Origin: Ectothiorhodospira mobilis
GTDB taxonomy: Bacteria; Pseudomonadota; Gammaproteobacteria; Ectothiorhodospirales; Ectothiorhodospiraceae
Direction of reading: 5' to 3'
Length of the DNA stretch: 56,077 nucleotides
NCBI RefSeq assembly: GCF_900114895.1
Contig: NZ_FOUO01000015.1
Location: forward strand, 1 to 56,077
Below are positions 8,807-17,691 of the stretch, piece after piece. The position numbers were made by a program, and so were the translations under genes. How positions within the stretch are numbered: the stretch's first letter is position 1; every line of letters starts with the position of its first letter. Under the pieces are notes generated by a model. It saw only the letters and a list, made by a program, of their open reading frames with translations, did not search any database and was not told where the DNA came from.

Positions 8807-10579
8807 ATGTGCGGTATCTGCGGCGAACTGTATTTCGATGACACCCTGCCGGATCTGACTTCCGTGCGGGCCATGCTGGACCGGCTGCGGCGGCGCGGGC
8901 CGGATCATGAGGGGACCTATTCCGATGGCCCCCTGGCCTTTGGGCACCGGCGGCTGAGCATCCTGGATCTTTCGGAGCGGGCGCATCAGCCCATGGTGGA
9001 TCCGGAGCTGGGGCTGGTGGTGGTGTTCAACGGTACCCTCTACAACTTCCGGGAGCTGCGCGCCGAGTTGGAGGGACGTTACCGGTTCTTCTCCAACGGT
9101 GACACGGAGGTGATCCTCAAGGCCTATGACGCCTGGGGGTCGGACTGCGTGCGCCGTTTCCACGGCATGTTCGCCTTTTCCGTGTGGGACCTGCGGGAGC
9201 GGCGGCTGTTCATGGCCCGGGACCGTATGGGCATCAAGCCGCTGTATTACAGCCAGAGCGGCCGCCGGCTGCGCTTTGCCTCCAACCTCCAGGCCCTGTT
9301 GGCGGCGGGGGATGTGGACACCAGCCTGGATCCGGTGGCGCTGCATCACCAGTTCACCCTGCATGGGGTGGTGCCTGCGCCGCGCACGGTGCTGCGCGGC
9401 GTGCGCAAGCTGCCGCCGGCCCACACCCTGACGGTGGAGCGGGACGGGCGCACCCGCCTGGAGCGCTACTGGCACCTGGAGGCCACCCGCCCGCAGCCGC
9501 CCCTGGATGCCGGGGAGTGGACCTGTGCGGTGCACGATGCCCTGCGCCGCGCGGTGGAGCGGCGTCTGCAGGTGGCGGATGTGCCCGTGGGGGTGCTGCT
9601 CTCCGGGGGGCTGGACTCCAGCCTGCTGGTGGCCCTGCTGGCGGAGTCCGGGGTGCGGGATCTGCAGACCTTCACCGTGGGTTTCGAGGACCAGCCGGAG
9701 GAGAAGGGCAGTGAGTTCGAGTTCTCCGATCCGGTGGCCGAGCGCTATGCCACGCGCCATCACCGCTTCCACGTGCCCAACGATCAGGTGCTGGGGCGCT
9801 TGCCCGAGGCGGTGGATCAGATGGCCGAGCCCATGGTGGCCCAGGACGCCGTGGCCTTCTACCTGCTCTCGGAGCAGGTGTCCCGGCATGTGAAGGTGGT
9901 GCAGTCGGGGCAGGGGGCGGACGAGGTCTTTGCCGGTTACTTCTGGTATCCGCGCATGGCGGCGGAGACCGGGGGTGCGCCGCTGGAGCGTTTCCGCAAG
10001 CACTATTTCGACCGGGATCACGAGGAATTCGCCCGCATGCTGTCCCCGGAGTGGGCCGGGGAGGATTATACCGGCGCCTTCATCGCCTCGGCCCTGGAGG
10101 AATCCGGGGCGGATACCTTCCTGGATGCGGTGCTGCGCCTGGATGTGACCACCCTGGTGGTGGACGACCCGGTGAAGCGGGTGGATAACATGACCATGGC
10201 CTGGGGGCTGGAGGCGCGGGTGCCCTTCCTGGACCACGAGCTGGTGGAACTGGCGGCGCGCATGCCCCCGGAACTCAAGCTGGACCAGGGGGGCAAGGGG
10301 GTGCTCAAGACCATCGCCCGGGGGCTGGTGCCGGATGCGGTGATCGACCGGCCCAAGGGCTATTTCCCGCTGCCGGCCCTGAAGTACGTGCGCGGGCCGT
10401 TTCTGGAGTTCATGCGGGATATCCTGGATTCCCAGGCCTGCCGGGAGCGGGGGCTGTACCGCCGGGATTACGTGGAGGCCCTGCTGGCCGAGCCGGAGCG
10501 GCATCTCACCCGCATCCAGGGCAGTAAGCTCTGGCATCTGGCACTGCTGGAGTTCTGGCTTCAGCGCCAGGGGATCTGA
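8807..10579 (+). CDS. AsnB-type amidotransferase, probably N-acetylglutaminylglutamine amide (NAGGN) synthesis
   Basis: The protein (590 aa) is a class II glutamine amidotransferase fused to an asparagine-synthetase domain. Cys2 at the N-terminus (MCGICGE) is the glutaminase nucleophile, RGPDHEG is in the glutaminase domain, and LLSGGLDSSLL is the ATP-binding PP-loop. The N-terminus, length and the stretch HVKVVQSGQGADEVFAGY resemble the amidotransferase of the NAGGN osmolyte pathway (Pseudomonas PA3459 type) more than standard asparagine synthetase. NAGGN is a compatible solute made under salt stress. The usual partners, an acetyltransferase/ATP-grasp dipeptide synthetase and a peptidase, are not adjacent. 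Asparagine synthetase is the alternative reading. Confidence 0.8.
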   Translation: MCGICGELYFDDTLPDLTSVRAMLDRLRRRGPDHEGTYSDGPLAFGHRRLSILDLSERAHQPMVDPELGLVVVFNGTLYNFRELRAELEGRYRFFSNGDTEVILKAYDAWGSDCVRRFHGMFAFSVWDLRERRLFMARDRMGIKPLYYSQSGRRLRFASNLQALLAAGDVDTSLDPVALHHQFTLHGVVPAPRTVLRGVRKLPPAHTLTVERDGRTRLERYWHLEATRPQPPLDAGEWTCAVHDALRRAVERRLQVADVPVGVLLSGGLDSSLLVALLAESGVRDLQTFTVGFEDQPEEKGSEFEFSDPVAERYATRHHRFHVPNDQVLGRLPEAVDQMAEPMVAQDAVAFYLLSEQVSRHVKVVQSGQGADEVFAGYFWYPRMAAETGGAPLERFRKHYFDRDHEEFARMLSPEWAGEDYTGAFIASALEESGADTFLDAVLRLDVTTLVVDDPVKRVDNMTMAWGLEARVPFLDHELVELAARMPPELKLDQGGKGVLKTIARGLVPDAVIDRPKGYFPLPALKYVRGPFLEFMRDILDSQACRERGLYRRDYVEALLAEPERHLTRIQGSKLWHLALLEFWLQRQGI

Positions 10580-10592
10580 TCCCCCGGGGGGC

Positions 10593-11546
10593 TCAGCTGG
10601 CCACCACCCGGTTGCCGCCGTCGGTCTTGGCCTGGCGCAGGTTCTCCTGGGCCAGGGAGAGCAGGCCGTGCACGGTGGACAGGGACTGGCCGTGAGTGTG
10701 GAAGCGGGCGCCGATGGAGACGCTCACCGGGATGTTGCCCTCGGAGGTGGGGATGCCCTCGCGCACGATGCCCGCGTGGATGCGCCGGCAGAGGTCGCGG
10801 TTGAAGTGATGGGGGGGATGCACCTGCAGTAGCAGGGCGAACTCGTCCCCGCCGATGCGGGCCACCAGGTCCGTGGGGCGGACGCACAGGCGCAGCCGCC
10901 GGGACAGCCCCATGAGTACCTCGTCCCCCAGGTCATGGCCGTGGCGGGCGTTGACGTGCTCCAGATGGTCCAGATCCAGCACCGCCAGGCACAGGGCGCC
11001 GCCGCGGGACTGGGTCTCCATGAGCACGTTCTCCAGGCGCTGGTTCAGGGCCCGCAGGTTGGCCAGTCCGGTGATGGGGTCCACCATGGCCTGTTGTTCC
11101 AGGTGGCGGTTGGCCGCATCCAGGGCGGCGGAGGTCTCCATGAGGCGGTTGTGCAGGGTGGCGATGCGGCCGGCGGCATACACCCGGGCTGCCAGTTGCA
11201 CGTCGTTGATGGGCTTGGTGAGGTAGTCGTCCACCCCCTGGTGGAAGGCCTCCAGCATGGGGTCGTTCCCCTCCTTGGCGGTGAACAGGATGATGGCGGT
11301 GTAGCGGGGCCGGTCCTCGTCCATGGCGCGGATGGCCTGCACCAGTTCCAGGCCGCTCATCTGGGGCATCACCCAGTCCGCCAGCACCACGTCCGCCTGG
11401 CGTTCCTCCAGGGACTCCAGGGCGTGGGCGGCAGAGCCCGCCAGACGCACGTCTTCGTAGCCCAGCCGCTCCAGGGTGTTCTTCAACACCATGCGGCTGT
11501 ACTGCATGTCGTCCACGATGAGGATGGAGAGGGGGGGAGGGGTCAT
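10593..11546 (-). CDS. Response regulator with diguanylate cyclase (REC-GGDEF) output
   Basis: An N-terminal receiver domain (about 5-125) has the acidic pair D12/D13, the phosphoacceptor D57 in VVLADWVMPQMSG and a Lys in YLTKPIN. A short coiled linker leads to a GGDEF domain with an intact GGDEF motif at 232-236, so it should make cyclic di-GMP. RPTD at 223-226, five residues before it, matches the RxxD inhibitory I-site for product feedback. The protein is cytoplasmic. It converges on the amidotransferase gene with a 13-bp gap and is followed upstream by rnt. The cognate histidine kinase is not in the window; control of motility or attachment is a reasonable guess. Confidence 0.93.
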   Translation of the reverse strand: MTPPPLSILIVDDMQYSRMVLKNTLERLGYEDVRLAGSAAHALESLEERQADVVLADWVMPQMSGLELVQAIRAMDEDRPRYTAIILFTAKEGNDPMLEAFHQGVDDYLTKPINDVQLAARVYAAGRIATLHNRLMETSAALDAANRHLEQQAMVDPITGLANLRALNQRLENVLMETQSRGGALCLAVLDLDHLEHVNARHGHDLGDEVLMGLSRRLRLCVRPTDLVARIGGDEFALLLQVHPPHHFNRDLCRRIHAGIVREGIPTSEGNIPVSVSIGARFHTHGQSLSTVHGLLSLAQENLRQAKTDGGNRVVAS

Positions 11547-11589
11547 GGATGGCCGTCGTGCTGGGGCATAGGCCCTTATAGGCGACCCC

Positions 11590-12237
11590 TCAGGCCTTGT
11601 CCATGGTTTCGGCCTGCGCCGCGGTGTGCCGGTTCCAGCGGTTCATCACGTCGCAGAAGATGTCCGCCGTCTTCTCGGCGTCGTAGGTGGCCGAATGGGC
11701 CTCGGCATTGTCCCAGGACAGGCCCGCCTCCCGGGCCGCCCGGGCGAGGACGGTCTGGCCGTAGGCCATGGCCGAGAGGGTCACCGTGTCCAGGTTGCTG
11801 AAGGGATGGAAGGGGTTGCGCTTGATCTGCGCCCGCTCGACGGTGGCGTTGACGAAGGCCAGGTCGAAGCCGGCGTTGTGTCCCACCAGGATGGCGCGGG
11901 TGCAGCGGTTGCGCTTCACCTCCTGGCGCACCTCCCGGAAGATGCCCTGCAGGGCCTCTTGCTCCGGCACGGCGATGCGCAGGGGATGCCAGGGGTTGAT
12001 GCCCGTCACCTCCAGGGACTTGGGGTCCATGTGGGCCCCTTCGAAGGGCTGCACATGGAAGGAGAGGGTGCGGTCCCGGTGCAGGTCGCCGTTGTGATCC
12101 ATGCGCAGCAGTACGGCCGCGATCTGCAACAGGGCATCGGTCTTGGGGTTGAAGCCACCGGTCTCCACGTCCACCACCACCGGCAGGAAGCCGCGGAACC
12201 GGTCGCCCATGGGGCAAAAATCGGGTTCTTCACTCAT
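11590..12237 (-). CDS. rnt: Ribonuclease T
   Basis: RNase T is a DEDDh 3'-5' exonuclease that trims tRNA, 5S and 23S rRNA ends. The 215-residue length fits the family. Catalytic residues are visible: D23 and E25 in [16 protein letters not shown]125 in [14 protein letters not shown]181 and D186 in [12 protein letters not shown]. The motif [11 protein letters not shown] and the final exonuclease block are typical of gammaproteobacterial RNase T. Its neighbour on the same strand, pyrC, ends 38 bp upstream of its start; pyrC-rnt linkage is common in gammaproteobacteria. Confidence 0.95.
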   Translation of the reverse strand: MSEEPDFCPMGDRFRGFLPVVVDVETGGFNPKTDALLQIAAVLLRMDHNGDLHRDRTLSFHVQPFEGAHMDPKSLEVTGINPWHPLRIAVPEQEALQGIFREVRQEVKRNRCTRAILVGHNAGFDLAFVNATVERAQIKRNPFHPFSNLDTVTLSAMAYGQTVLARAAREAGLSWDNAEAHSATYDAEKTADIFCDVMNRWNRHTAAQAETMDKA

Positions 12238-12275
12238 GGGCGCTAGGGTACCAGTTCCGGGCCGCCGGTGGGGGT

Positions 12276-13319
12276 TCAGTCCACCAGACGCCAGGCGAGT
12301 TCCTCCCCGGCCCGCAGGGGCACCACCGTATCCGCACCAAAGGGCAGGGCCTCGGGCACCGTCCAGGGTTGGCGGCGCAGGGTGATGAAGTCCTCGTTGG
12401 GGGCCAGGCCGTGGAAGCGGGGGCCGTTCTCGCTGGCGAAGGCCTGCAGATGCTCCAGGGCCCCGGCCTGTTCGAAGGCCTCGGCGTAGAGCTCGATGGC
12501 CGCCGGGGCGCTGTAGATGCCGGCGCAGCCGCAGGCGCTTTCCTTGGCGCCGCGGGGGTGGGGCGCGCTGTCCGTGCCCAGGAAGAAGCGGGGGTGGCCT
12601 TCTGCCAGGGTCTCCAGGATGGCCGCCCGGTGTTCCTCCCGTTTGAGTACGGGCAGGCAGAAATGATGGGGGCGCATGCCGCCCTGGAAGAGGGCGTTGC
12701 GGTTCATGAGGATGTGCTGCGGGGTGACCGTGGCGGCCACCGTCTCCGGGGCCTGGCGCACGAAGGCCACCGCCTCGGCCGTGGTGACGTGCTCCAGCAC
12801 CACCTTGAGGGCGGGGAAGCGCTCCACCAGCGGCGTCAGCACCTGTTCGATGAAGCGGGCCTCGCGGTCGAAGAGATCCACCTCCGGGCCGGTCACCTCC
12901 CCGTGCACCATGAGCGGCACCCCCAGGTCCTGCATGGCCTGGAGTACCGCATCGATGCGGTGGATGTCGGTGACCCCGGCGTCGGAATGGGTGGTGGCCC
13001 CGGCGGGATAGAGCTTGGCGCCGAGCATGAATCCGCTCTCGGCCACGGCCCGGATGTCATCGGGTGTGGTGTCATCGGTGAGATAGATTGTCATCAATGG
13101 ATCGAAATGCATCCCCTCCGGCACGGCCGCCAGGATGCGATCCCGATAGGCGGCGGCCTGGGCGACATTCACCACCGGCGGCTTGAGGTTGGGCATGATC
13201 ACCGCGCGTGCGAAACGCCGTGCGGAATGCGGCACTGCACACTTCAAACCGTCGCCGTCGCGTACATGGAGATGCCAATCGTCCGGGCGCCGGATATGCA
13301 ATTCCTGAATTGTCGTCAT
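12276..13319 (-). CDS. pyrC: Dihydroorotase
   Basis: This enzyme interconverts carbamoyl-aspartate and dihydroorotate in pyrimidine synthesis. The chosen ATG at 13319 gives a 347-residue protein that starts [15 protein letters not shown], like E. coli PyrC. The metal ligands fall at family positions: H16 and H18 ([10 protein letters not shown]), the carboxylated K102 ([14 protein letters not shown]), H139, H177, and an Asp in [10 protein letters not shown]. The frame stays open upstream to 13448, but that extension has no family similarity. It is divergent from aceE across a 242-bp region and lies upstream of rnt on the same strand. Confidence 0.97.
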   Translation of the reverse strand: MTTIQELHIRRPDDWHLHVRDGDGLKCAVPHSARRFARAVIMPNLKPPVVNVAQAAAYRDRILAAVPEGMHFDPLMTIYLTDDTTPDDIRAVAESGFMLGAKLYPAGATTHSDAGVTDIHRIDAVLQAMQDLGVPLMVHGEVTGPEVDLFDREARFIEQVLTPLVERFPALKVVLEHVTTAEAVAFVRQAPETVAATVTPQHILMNRNALFQGGMRPHHFCLPVLKREEHRAAILETLAEGHPRFFLGTDSAPHPRGAKESACGCAGIYSAPAAIELYAEAFEQAGALEHLQAFASENGPRFHGLAPNEDFITLRRQPWTVPEALPFGADTVVPLRAGEELAWRLVD

Positions 13320-13561
13320 CGTGCGAATTTCCCATGAAAAACGGGGACCTGGCGTGTTGCAGCGAAGCATGGAAAGGCTGCATCCACTTTCTTGACCTGC
13401 CCGCGCAAAAGTCTGAATATACCGCCGCGCCGCCTTGCGGCCCGACACCTATAACAACAGGCATCATAGCAGCCACTCCCCCCCTTCCGTGATCCATCGC
13501 CCCCCGGGGGCGGCAGATCCCGGGTGTTCGTTACGGGGGGATGACGGATGGAGAGTACAAC
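13320..13561. promoter_or_regulatory. Divergent pyrC/aceE intergenic region with a weak aceE promoter candidate
   Basis: This 242-bp region should carry promoters for both genes. On the plus strand TTGACC (13392-13397) is followed after 17 bp by GAATAT (13415-13420), a weak sigma70-like pair; nothing better stood out. GGAGAG six to seven bases before the ATG at 13562 is the aceE ribosome-binding site and decides that start over the in-frame ATG at 13541. Confidence 0.35.
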
Positions 13562-16225
13562 ATGAACGCGCAGGCATTGCCTCAGGACCTGGACGCGCAG
13601 GAGACGCAGGAATGGCTGGATGCCCTGGAGGCGGTGATCCAGGCCGATGGCCCCGAGCGGGCCCATTACCTGCTGGAGCGCCTGATGGACCAGGCCCGCC
13701 GTTCCGGCGCCTTTCTGCCGTATTCCGCCCACACGGCCTATGTGAACACCATCCCGCCCCATCTGGAGCCGGAATACCCGGGCAACGCGGAGCTGGAGCA
13801 CCGCATCCGCGCCTACATCCGCTGGAACGCCCTGATGATGGTGGTCAAGGCCAACCGCATCAGCACCGAACTGGGCGGGCACATCGCCAGCTTCGCCTCC
13901 GCCGCCACCCTCTACGACGTGGGCTTCAACCACTTCTGGCGCGCCCCCACCCACGAGCACGGCGGCGACCTGGTGTTCATCCAGGGGCATTCGGCCCCCG
14001 GCATCTATGCCCGTTCCTTCCTGGAGGGGCGCCTGACCGAGGAGCAACTGGACCACTTCCGCCAGGAGGTGGAGGGCAAGGGGCTGTCCTCCTATCCCCA
14101 TCCCTGGCTCATGCCCGATTACTGGCAGTTCCCCACGGTGAGCATGGGGCTTGGGCCCATGCAGGCCGTCATGCAGGCCCGTTTCATGAAGTACATGAAC
14201 GACCGGGAGCTGGCCTCCAGCCGCGACCGCAAGGTGTGGTGCCTGCTGGGGGACGGGGAGACCGACGAGCCCGAGGCCATGGGGGCCATCGGCCTGGCCG
14301 CCCAGGAGCGTCTGGACAACCTCATCTTCGTGGTCAACTGCAACCTGCAGCGCCTGGACGGCCCCGTGCGCGGCAACGGCAAGATCGTGCAGGAACTGGA
14401 GGCCACCTTCCGCGGGGCGGGGTGGAACGTCATCAAGGTGCTCTGGGGCAGCTACTGGGATCCGCTGTTCGCCAAGGACACCAAGGGTCTGCTTACGCAG
14501 CGCATGATGGAAGCCGTGGACGGCGACTACCAGAACTACAAGTCCAAGGACGGGGCCTATGTGCGCGAGCACTTCTTTGGCAAGTACCCCGAGCTCAAGG
14601 CCATGGTGGCCAACATGTCCGATGCCGATATCTGGCGCCTGAACCGCGGCGGCCACGATCCCTACAAGGTCTATGCCGCCTACCAGGCCGCGGTGAACCA
14701 CAGTGGCCAGCCCACGGTGATCCTGGCGCAGACGGTGAAGGGCTACGGCATGGGTTCCGCCGGCGAGGGCCAGATGCGCGCCCACCAGCAGAAGAAGATG
14801 GGTCAGGAGGAGATCAAGGCCTTCCGCGACCGCTTCCGCGTGCCCGTCTCCGACGAGGACGTGGAGCAGATGCGCTACGTGCGCCCGGCGGATGACGCCC
14901 CCGAGATCCGCTACATGCACGAGCGCCGCAAGGCCCTGGGGGGCTATCTGCCGGTGCGCAAGTCCTCGGTGGCCCCCCTGGAGATCCCGGATCTGTCCCT
15001 CTTCTCCGCCTCCCTGGAGGACTCCGGCGAGCGCGAACTGTCCACCACCATGGCCATGGTGCGCATGCTCACCCAGCTTACCCGGGACAAGAAGATCGGC
15101 CGCCATGTGGTGCCCATCGTCCCCGACGAGGCGCGCACCTTCGGCATGGAGGGGCTGTTCCGCCAGCTGGGCATCTACTCCTCCGTGGGGCAGCTCTACA
15201 CCCCCCAGGACAAGGACCAGGTGATGTTCTACAAGGAGGACAAGAAGGGCCAGATCCTGGAGGAGGGCATCAACGAGGCCGGTGCCATGGCCTCCTGGAT
15301 GGCCGCCGCCACCGCCTACAGCGTGCACGGCGTGAGCATGGTGCCCTTCTACATCTTCTACTCCATGTTCGGCTTCCAGCGGGTGGGGGACCTGATCTGG
15401 GCCGCCGGCGACATGCAGGCCCGGGGCTTTCTCATCGGCGGCACCGCCGGTCGCACCACCCTGGCGGGGGAGGGGCTGCAGCACCAGGACGGCCACAGCC
15501 CCATGATGGCGGCCAATGTCCCCAACTGCGTCAGCTACGACCCGGCCTTCGCCTACGAGCTGGCGGTGATCGTGCGCGACGGCCTGCGGCGCATGTACGC
15601 CGAACAGGAGAACGTCTTCTACTACATCACGGTGATGAACGAGAACTACCGCCATCCGGCCCTGCCCGAGGGGGCGGAGGAGGGCATCCTTCGCGGCCTG
15701 TATCCCATCGCCCGCGCCGAGGGCGATGGCCCCCGGGTGCAGCTCATGGGCTCGGGCAGCATCCTGCGGGAGGTGATGGCCGCCGCCGACCTGCTGCGGG
15801 ATGACTTCGGCGTGCAGGCCGACCTGTGGAGCGCCACCAGCTTCAACGAACTGGCCCGGGATGGACGCGACGTGGAGCGCTGGAACCTGCTGCATCCGGA
15901 AGAACCGCCGCGTCAGTCCTGGGTGGGGCGCTGCCTGGCGGATGCCTCCGGCCCCGTGGTGGCGGCCACCGACTACGTCAAGGCCTATCCCGACCAGATC
16001 CGTGCCTGGGTGCCCGGCCGCTACACCGTGCTGGGGACCGACGGCTTCGGCCGCAGCGACCTGCGTGCCCGGCTGCGGCGTCACTTCGAGATGGACCGGC
16101 ACTACGTGGCCGTGGCGGCCCTCAAGGCCCTGGCCGACGAGGGGGCCTTGCCCGCCGCCCGGGTGAGCGAGGCGATCCGCAAGTACGGCATCGATCCCGA
16201 CAAGCCCAACCCCCTGCGCGCCTGA
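13562..16225 (+). CDS. aceE: Pyruvate dehydrogenase E1 component, homodimeric type
   Basis: E1 decarboxylates pyruvate with thiamine diphosphate and passes the acetyl group to the E2 lipoyl domain. At 887 residues from the ATG at 13562 the protein has exactly the length of E. coli AceE. The thiamine-binding signature GDGETDEPEAMGAI is present, followed by the Asn-containing VVNCNLQRLDGPVRGNGK, and a long family-typical central section (TAGRTTLAGEGLQHQDGHS). The start is preceded by GGAGAG. It opens a three-gene operon with aceF (58-bp gap) and lpdA (55-bp gap). Confidence 0.98.
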   Translation: MNAQALPQDLDAQETQEWLDALEAVIQADGPERAHYLLERLMDQARRSGAFLPYSAHTAYVNTIPPHLEPEYPGNAELEHRIRAYIRWNALMMVVKANRISTELGGHIASFASAATLYDVGFNHFWRAPTHEHGGDLVFIQGHSAPGIYARSFLEGRLTEEQLDHFRQEVEGKGLSSYPHPWLMPDYWQFPTVSMGLGPMQAVMQARFMKYMNDRELASSRDRKVWCLLGDGETDEPEAMGAIGLAAQERLDNLIFVVNCNLQRLDGPVRGNGKIVQELEATFRGAGWNVIKVLWGSYWDPLFAKDTKGLLTQRMMEAVDGDYQNYKSKDGAYVREHFFGKYPELKAMVANMSDADIWRLNRGGHDPYKVYAAYQAAVNHSGQPTVILAQTVKGYGMGSAGEGQMRAHQQKKMGQEEIKAFRDRFRVPVSDEDVEQMRYVRPADDAPEIRYMHERRKALGGYLPVRKSSVAPLEIPDLSLFSASLEDSGERELSTTMAMVRMLTQLTRDKKIGRHVVPIVPDEARTFGMEGLFRQLGIYSSVGQLYTPQDKDQVMFYKEDKKGQILEEGINEAGAMASWMAAATAYSVHGVSMVPFYIFYSMFGFQRVGDLIWAAGDMQARGFLIGGTAGRTTLAGEGLQHQDGHSPMMAANVPNCVSYDPAFAYELAVIVRDGLRRMYAEQENVFYYITVMNENYRHPALPEGAEEGILRGLYPIARAEGDGPRVQLMGSGSILREVMAAADLLRDDFGVQADLWSATSFNELARDGRDVERWNLLHPEEPPRQSWVGRCLADASGPVVAATDYVKAYPDQIRAWVPGRYTVLGTDGFGRSDLRARLRRHFEMDRHYVAVAALKALADEGALPAARVSEAIRKYGIDPDKPNPLRA

Positions 16226-16283
16226 GGCGCGGGGTGTGCAAGGTCCCGGCGGTGGGTTCCCAATCTCAGACAGGAGTGGCGTG

Positions 16284-17636
16284 ATGGGCAGCGTGGTTGA
16301 AGTGAAGGTCCCCGACATCGGGGACTTCAAGGATGTGGAGATCATCGAGGTGCTGGTGGGCGAGGGGGATACCGTCCAGCCGGAGGATCCCCTCATCACC
16401 CTGGAGTCGGACAAGGCCTCCATCGACATCCCGGCGCCCCAAGCCGGCCGGGTGGTGGGCCTGAAGGTGAAGCCCGGGGATCGGGTATCGGAGGGTTCCC
16501 CCGTGCTGGATCTGGAGGCCGAGGCCGGCGGCGGGGAGGAGGCCGCCGCGCCGAAGGAGCGTGCCGAGGCACAGGACCGGGAAAAGGGGGCGGAGCCTGC
16601 CGCCCCCGCCCTGGCCGGGGCGGGGGCAAAAGCCGCCCCTGAGGCCCAGGGCACCCCCGACCAGGGTGCGTCCTCCCGTCCCGCCCCCGGTCCCCGTCCC
16701 TCGCCCACGGCGGGGATGGTGGACGAGGCCGGCTTTCGCAAGGCCCATGCCTCCCCCGCGGTGCGCCGCTTCGCCCGGGAACTGGGGGTGGACCTGGGAC
16801 AGGTGCAGGGCAGCGGCCGCAAGGGGCGCATCCTCAAGGAGGACGTGCAGGGCTTCGTCAAGCGCGCCCTGGCCGGGGGCGGTGACCGTGGTCTTGGGGT
16901 GGCCCCGGCGCCGGAGGTGGACTTCGGCCGTTTCGGTGCGGTGGAGACCCAACCGCTCACCAAGATCAACCGCCTCACCGGCCAGAACCTGCACCGCAAC
17001 TGGGTGACCGTCCCCCACGTCACCCAGTTCGACGAGGCGGATATCACCGAACTGGACGCCTTCCGCCGTTCCCTCGCCCGGGAGTACCAGGAGCAGGGGG
17101 TCAAGATCACCTTCCTGGCCTTCCTCATGAAGGCGGTGGTCTCGGCCCTGAAGGCCCATCCCCGGGTGAACGCATCCCTGGATGCCGCCGGCGAGAACCT
17201 GATCCTGAAGCAGTACTATCACCTGGGCATCGCCGTGGATACCCCGGACGGTCTGGTGGTGCCGGTGATCCGGGACGTGGACCGCAAGAGCCTGGTGGAA
17301 CTGGCGAAGGAGACCGCCGAGGTGTCCCAGCGGGCGCGGGACCGGCGTCTGAAGACGGCGGACATGGAAGGCGGTTGCTTCACCATCACCAGCCTGGGGG
17401 GCATCGGCGGTACCCAGTTCACGCCCATCGTCAACGCCCCGGAGGTGGCCATCCTGGGGGTCTCCCGGGCCCGCATGCAGCCGGTGTGGGATGCCCAGTC
17501 GGAGACCTTCGTGCCACGCCTGATGCTGCCCCTGGCCCTGTCCTACGACCACCGCGTCATCGACGGGGCCCTGGGGGCCCGGTTCACCGGCCACCTCAGC
17601 GGCCTGTTGTCCGACATGCGGCGCATGCTGCTGTAG
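16284..17636 (+). CDS. aceF: Pyruvate dehydrogenase E2, dihydrolipoamide acetyltransferase
   Basis: The 450-residue protein has one N-terminal lipoyl domain with the modified Lys44 in LESDKASIDIP, an Ala/Pro-rich linker (about 80-150), a peripheral-subunit-binding domain (ASPAVRRFARELGVDL and on), and a C-terminal acyltransferase core ending with the catalytic SYDHRVIDGALG motif. It moves acetyl groups to CoA at the core of the complex. The ATG at 16284 follows CAGGAG. One lipoyl domain contrasts with the three in E. coli AceF; here an extra lipoyl domain sits on E3 instead. Confidence 0.98.
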   Translation: MGSVVEVKVPDIGDFKDVEIIEVLVGEGDTVQPEDPLITLESDKASIDIPAPQAGRVVGLKVKPGDRVSEGSPVLDLEAEAGGGEEAAAPKERAEAQDREKGAEPAAPALAGAGAKAAPEAQGTPDQGASSRPAPGPRPSPTAGMVDEAGFRKAHASPAVRRFARELGVDLGQVQGSGRKGRILKEDVQGFVKRALAGGGDRGLGVAPAPEVDFGRFGAVETQPLTKINRLTGQNLHRNWVTVPHVTQFDEADITELDAFRRSLAREYQEQGVKITFLAFLMKAVVSALKAHPRVNASLDAAGENLILKQYYHLGIAVDTPDGLVVPVIRDVDRKSLVELAKETAEVSQRARDRRLKTADMEGGCFTITSLGGIGGTQFTPIVNAPEVAILGVSRARMQPVWDAQSETFVPRLMLPLALSYDHRVIDGALGARFTGHLSGLLSDMRRMLL

Positions 17637-17691
17637 ACCGCCCCGCGCGGCGGATGCCCATCGTCCCGATCCAACCAGAGGAAAGCGATCC

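Noticed and set aside
8423-10537. A 704-codon minus-strand frame opposite the amidotransferase gene
   Set aside because: Antisense shadow of a clear enzyme gene; low-complexity His/Gln/Gly-rich translation.
8807-10579. Plain asparagine synthetase B
   Set aside because: Length, N-terminal sequence and the QSGQGADEVFAGY context fit the NAGGN amidotransferase branch better. Kept as the alternative, not as the main call.
13319-13448. A longer dihydroorotase start at 13448
   Set aside because: The added 43 residues have no similarity to PyrC and lie over the divergent promoter region; the ATG at 13319 matches the family start.
13316-17128. A 1270-codon open frame on the minus strand opposite aceE and aceF
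   Set aside because: It is the antisense of strongly supported aceE/aceF in very GC-rich DNA, where stop codons are rare. The translation is rich in His, Gly and Val with no domain.
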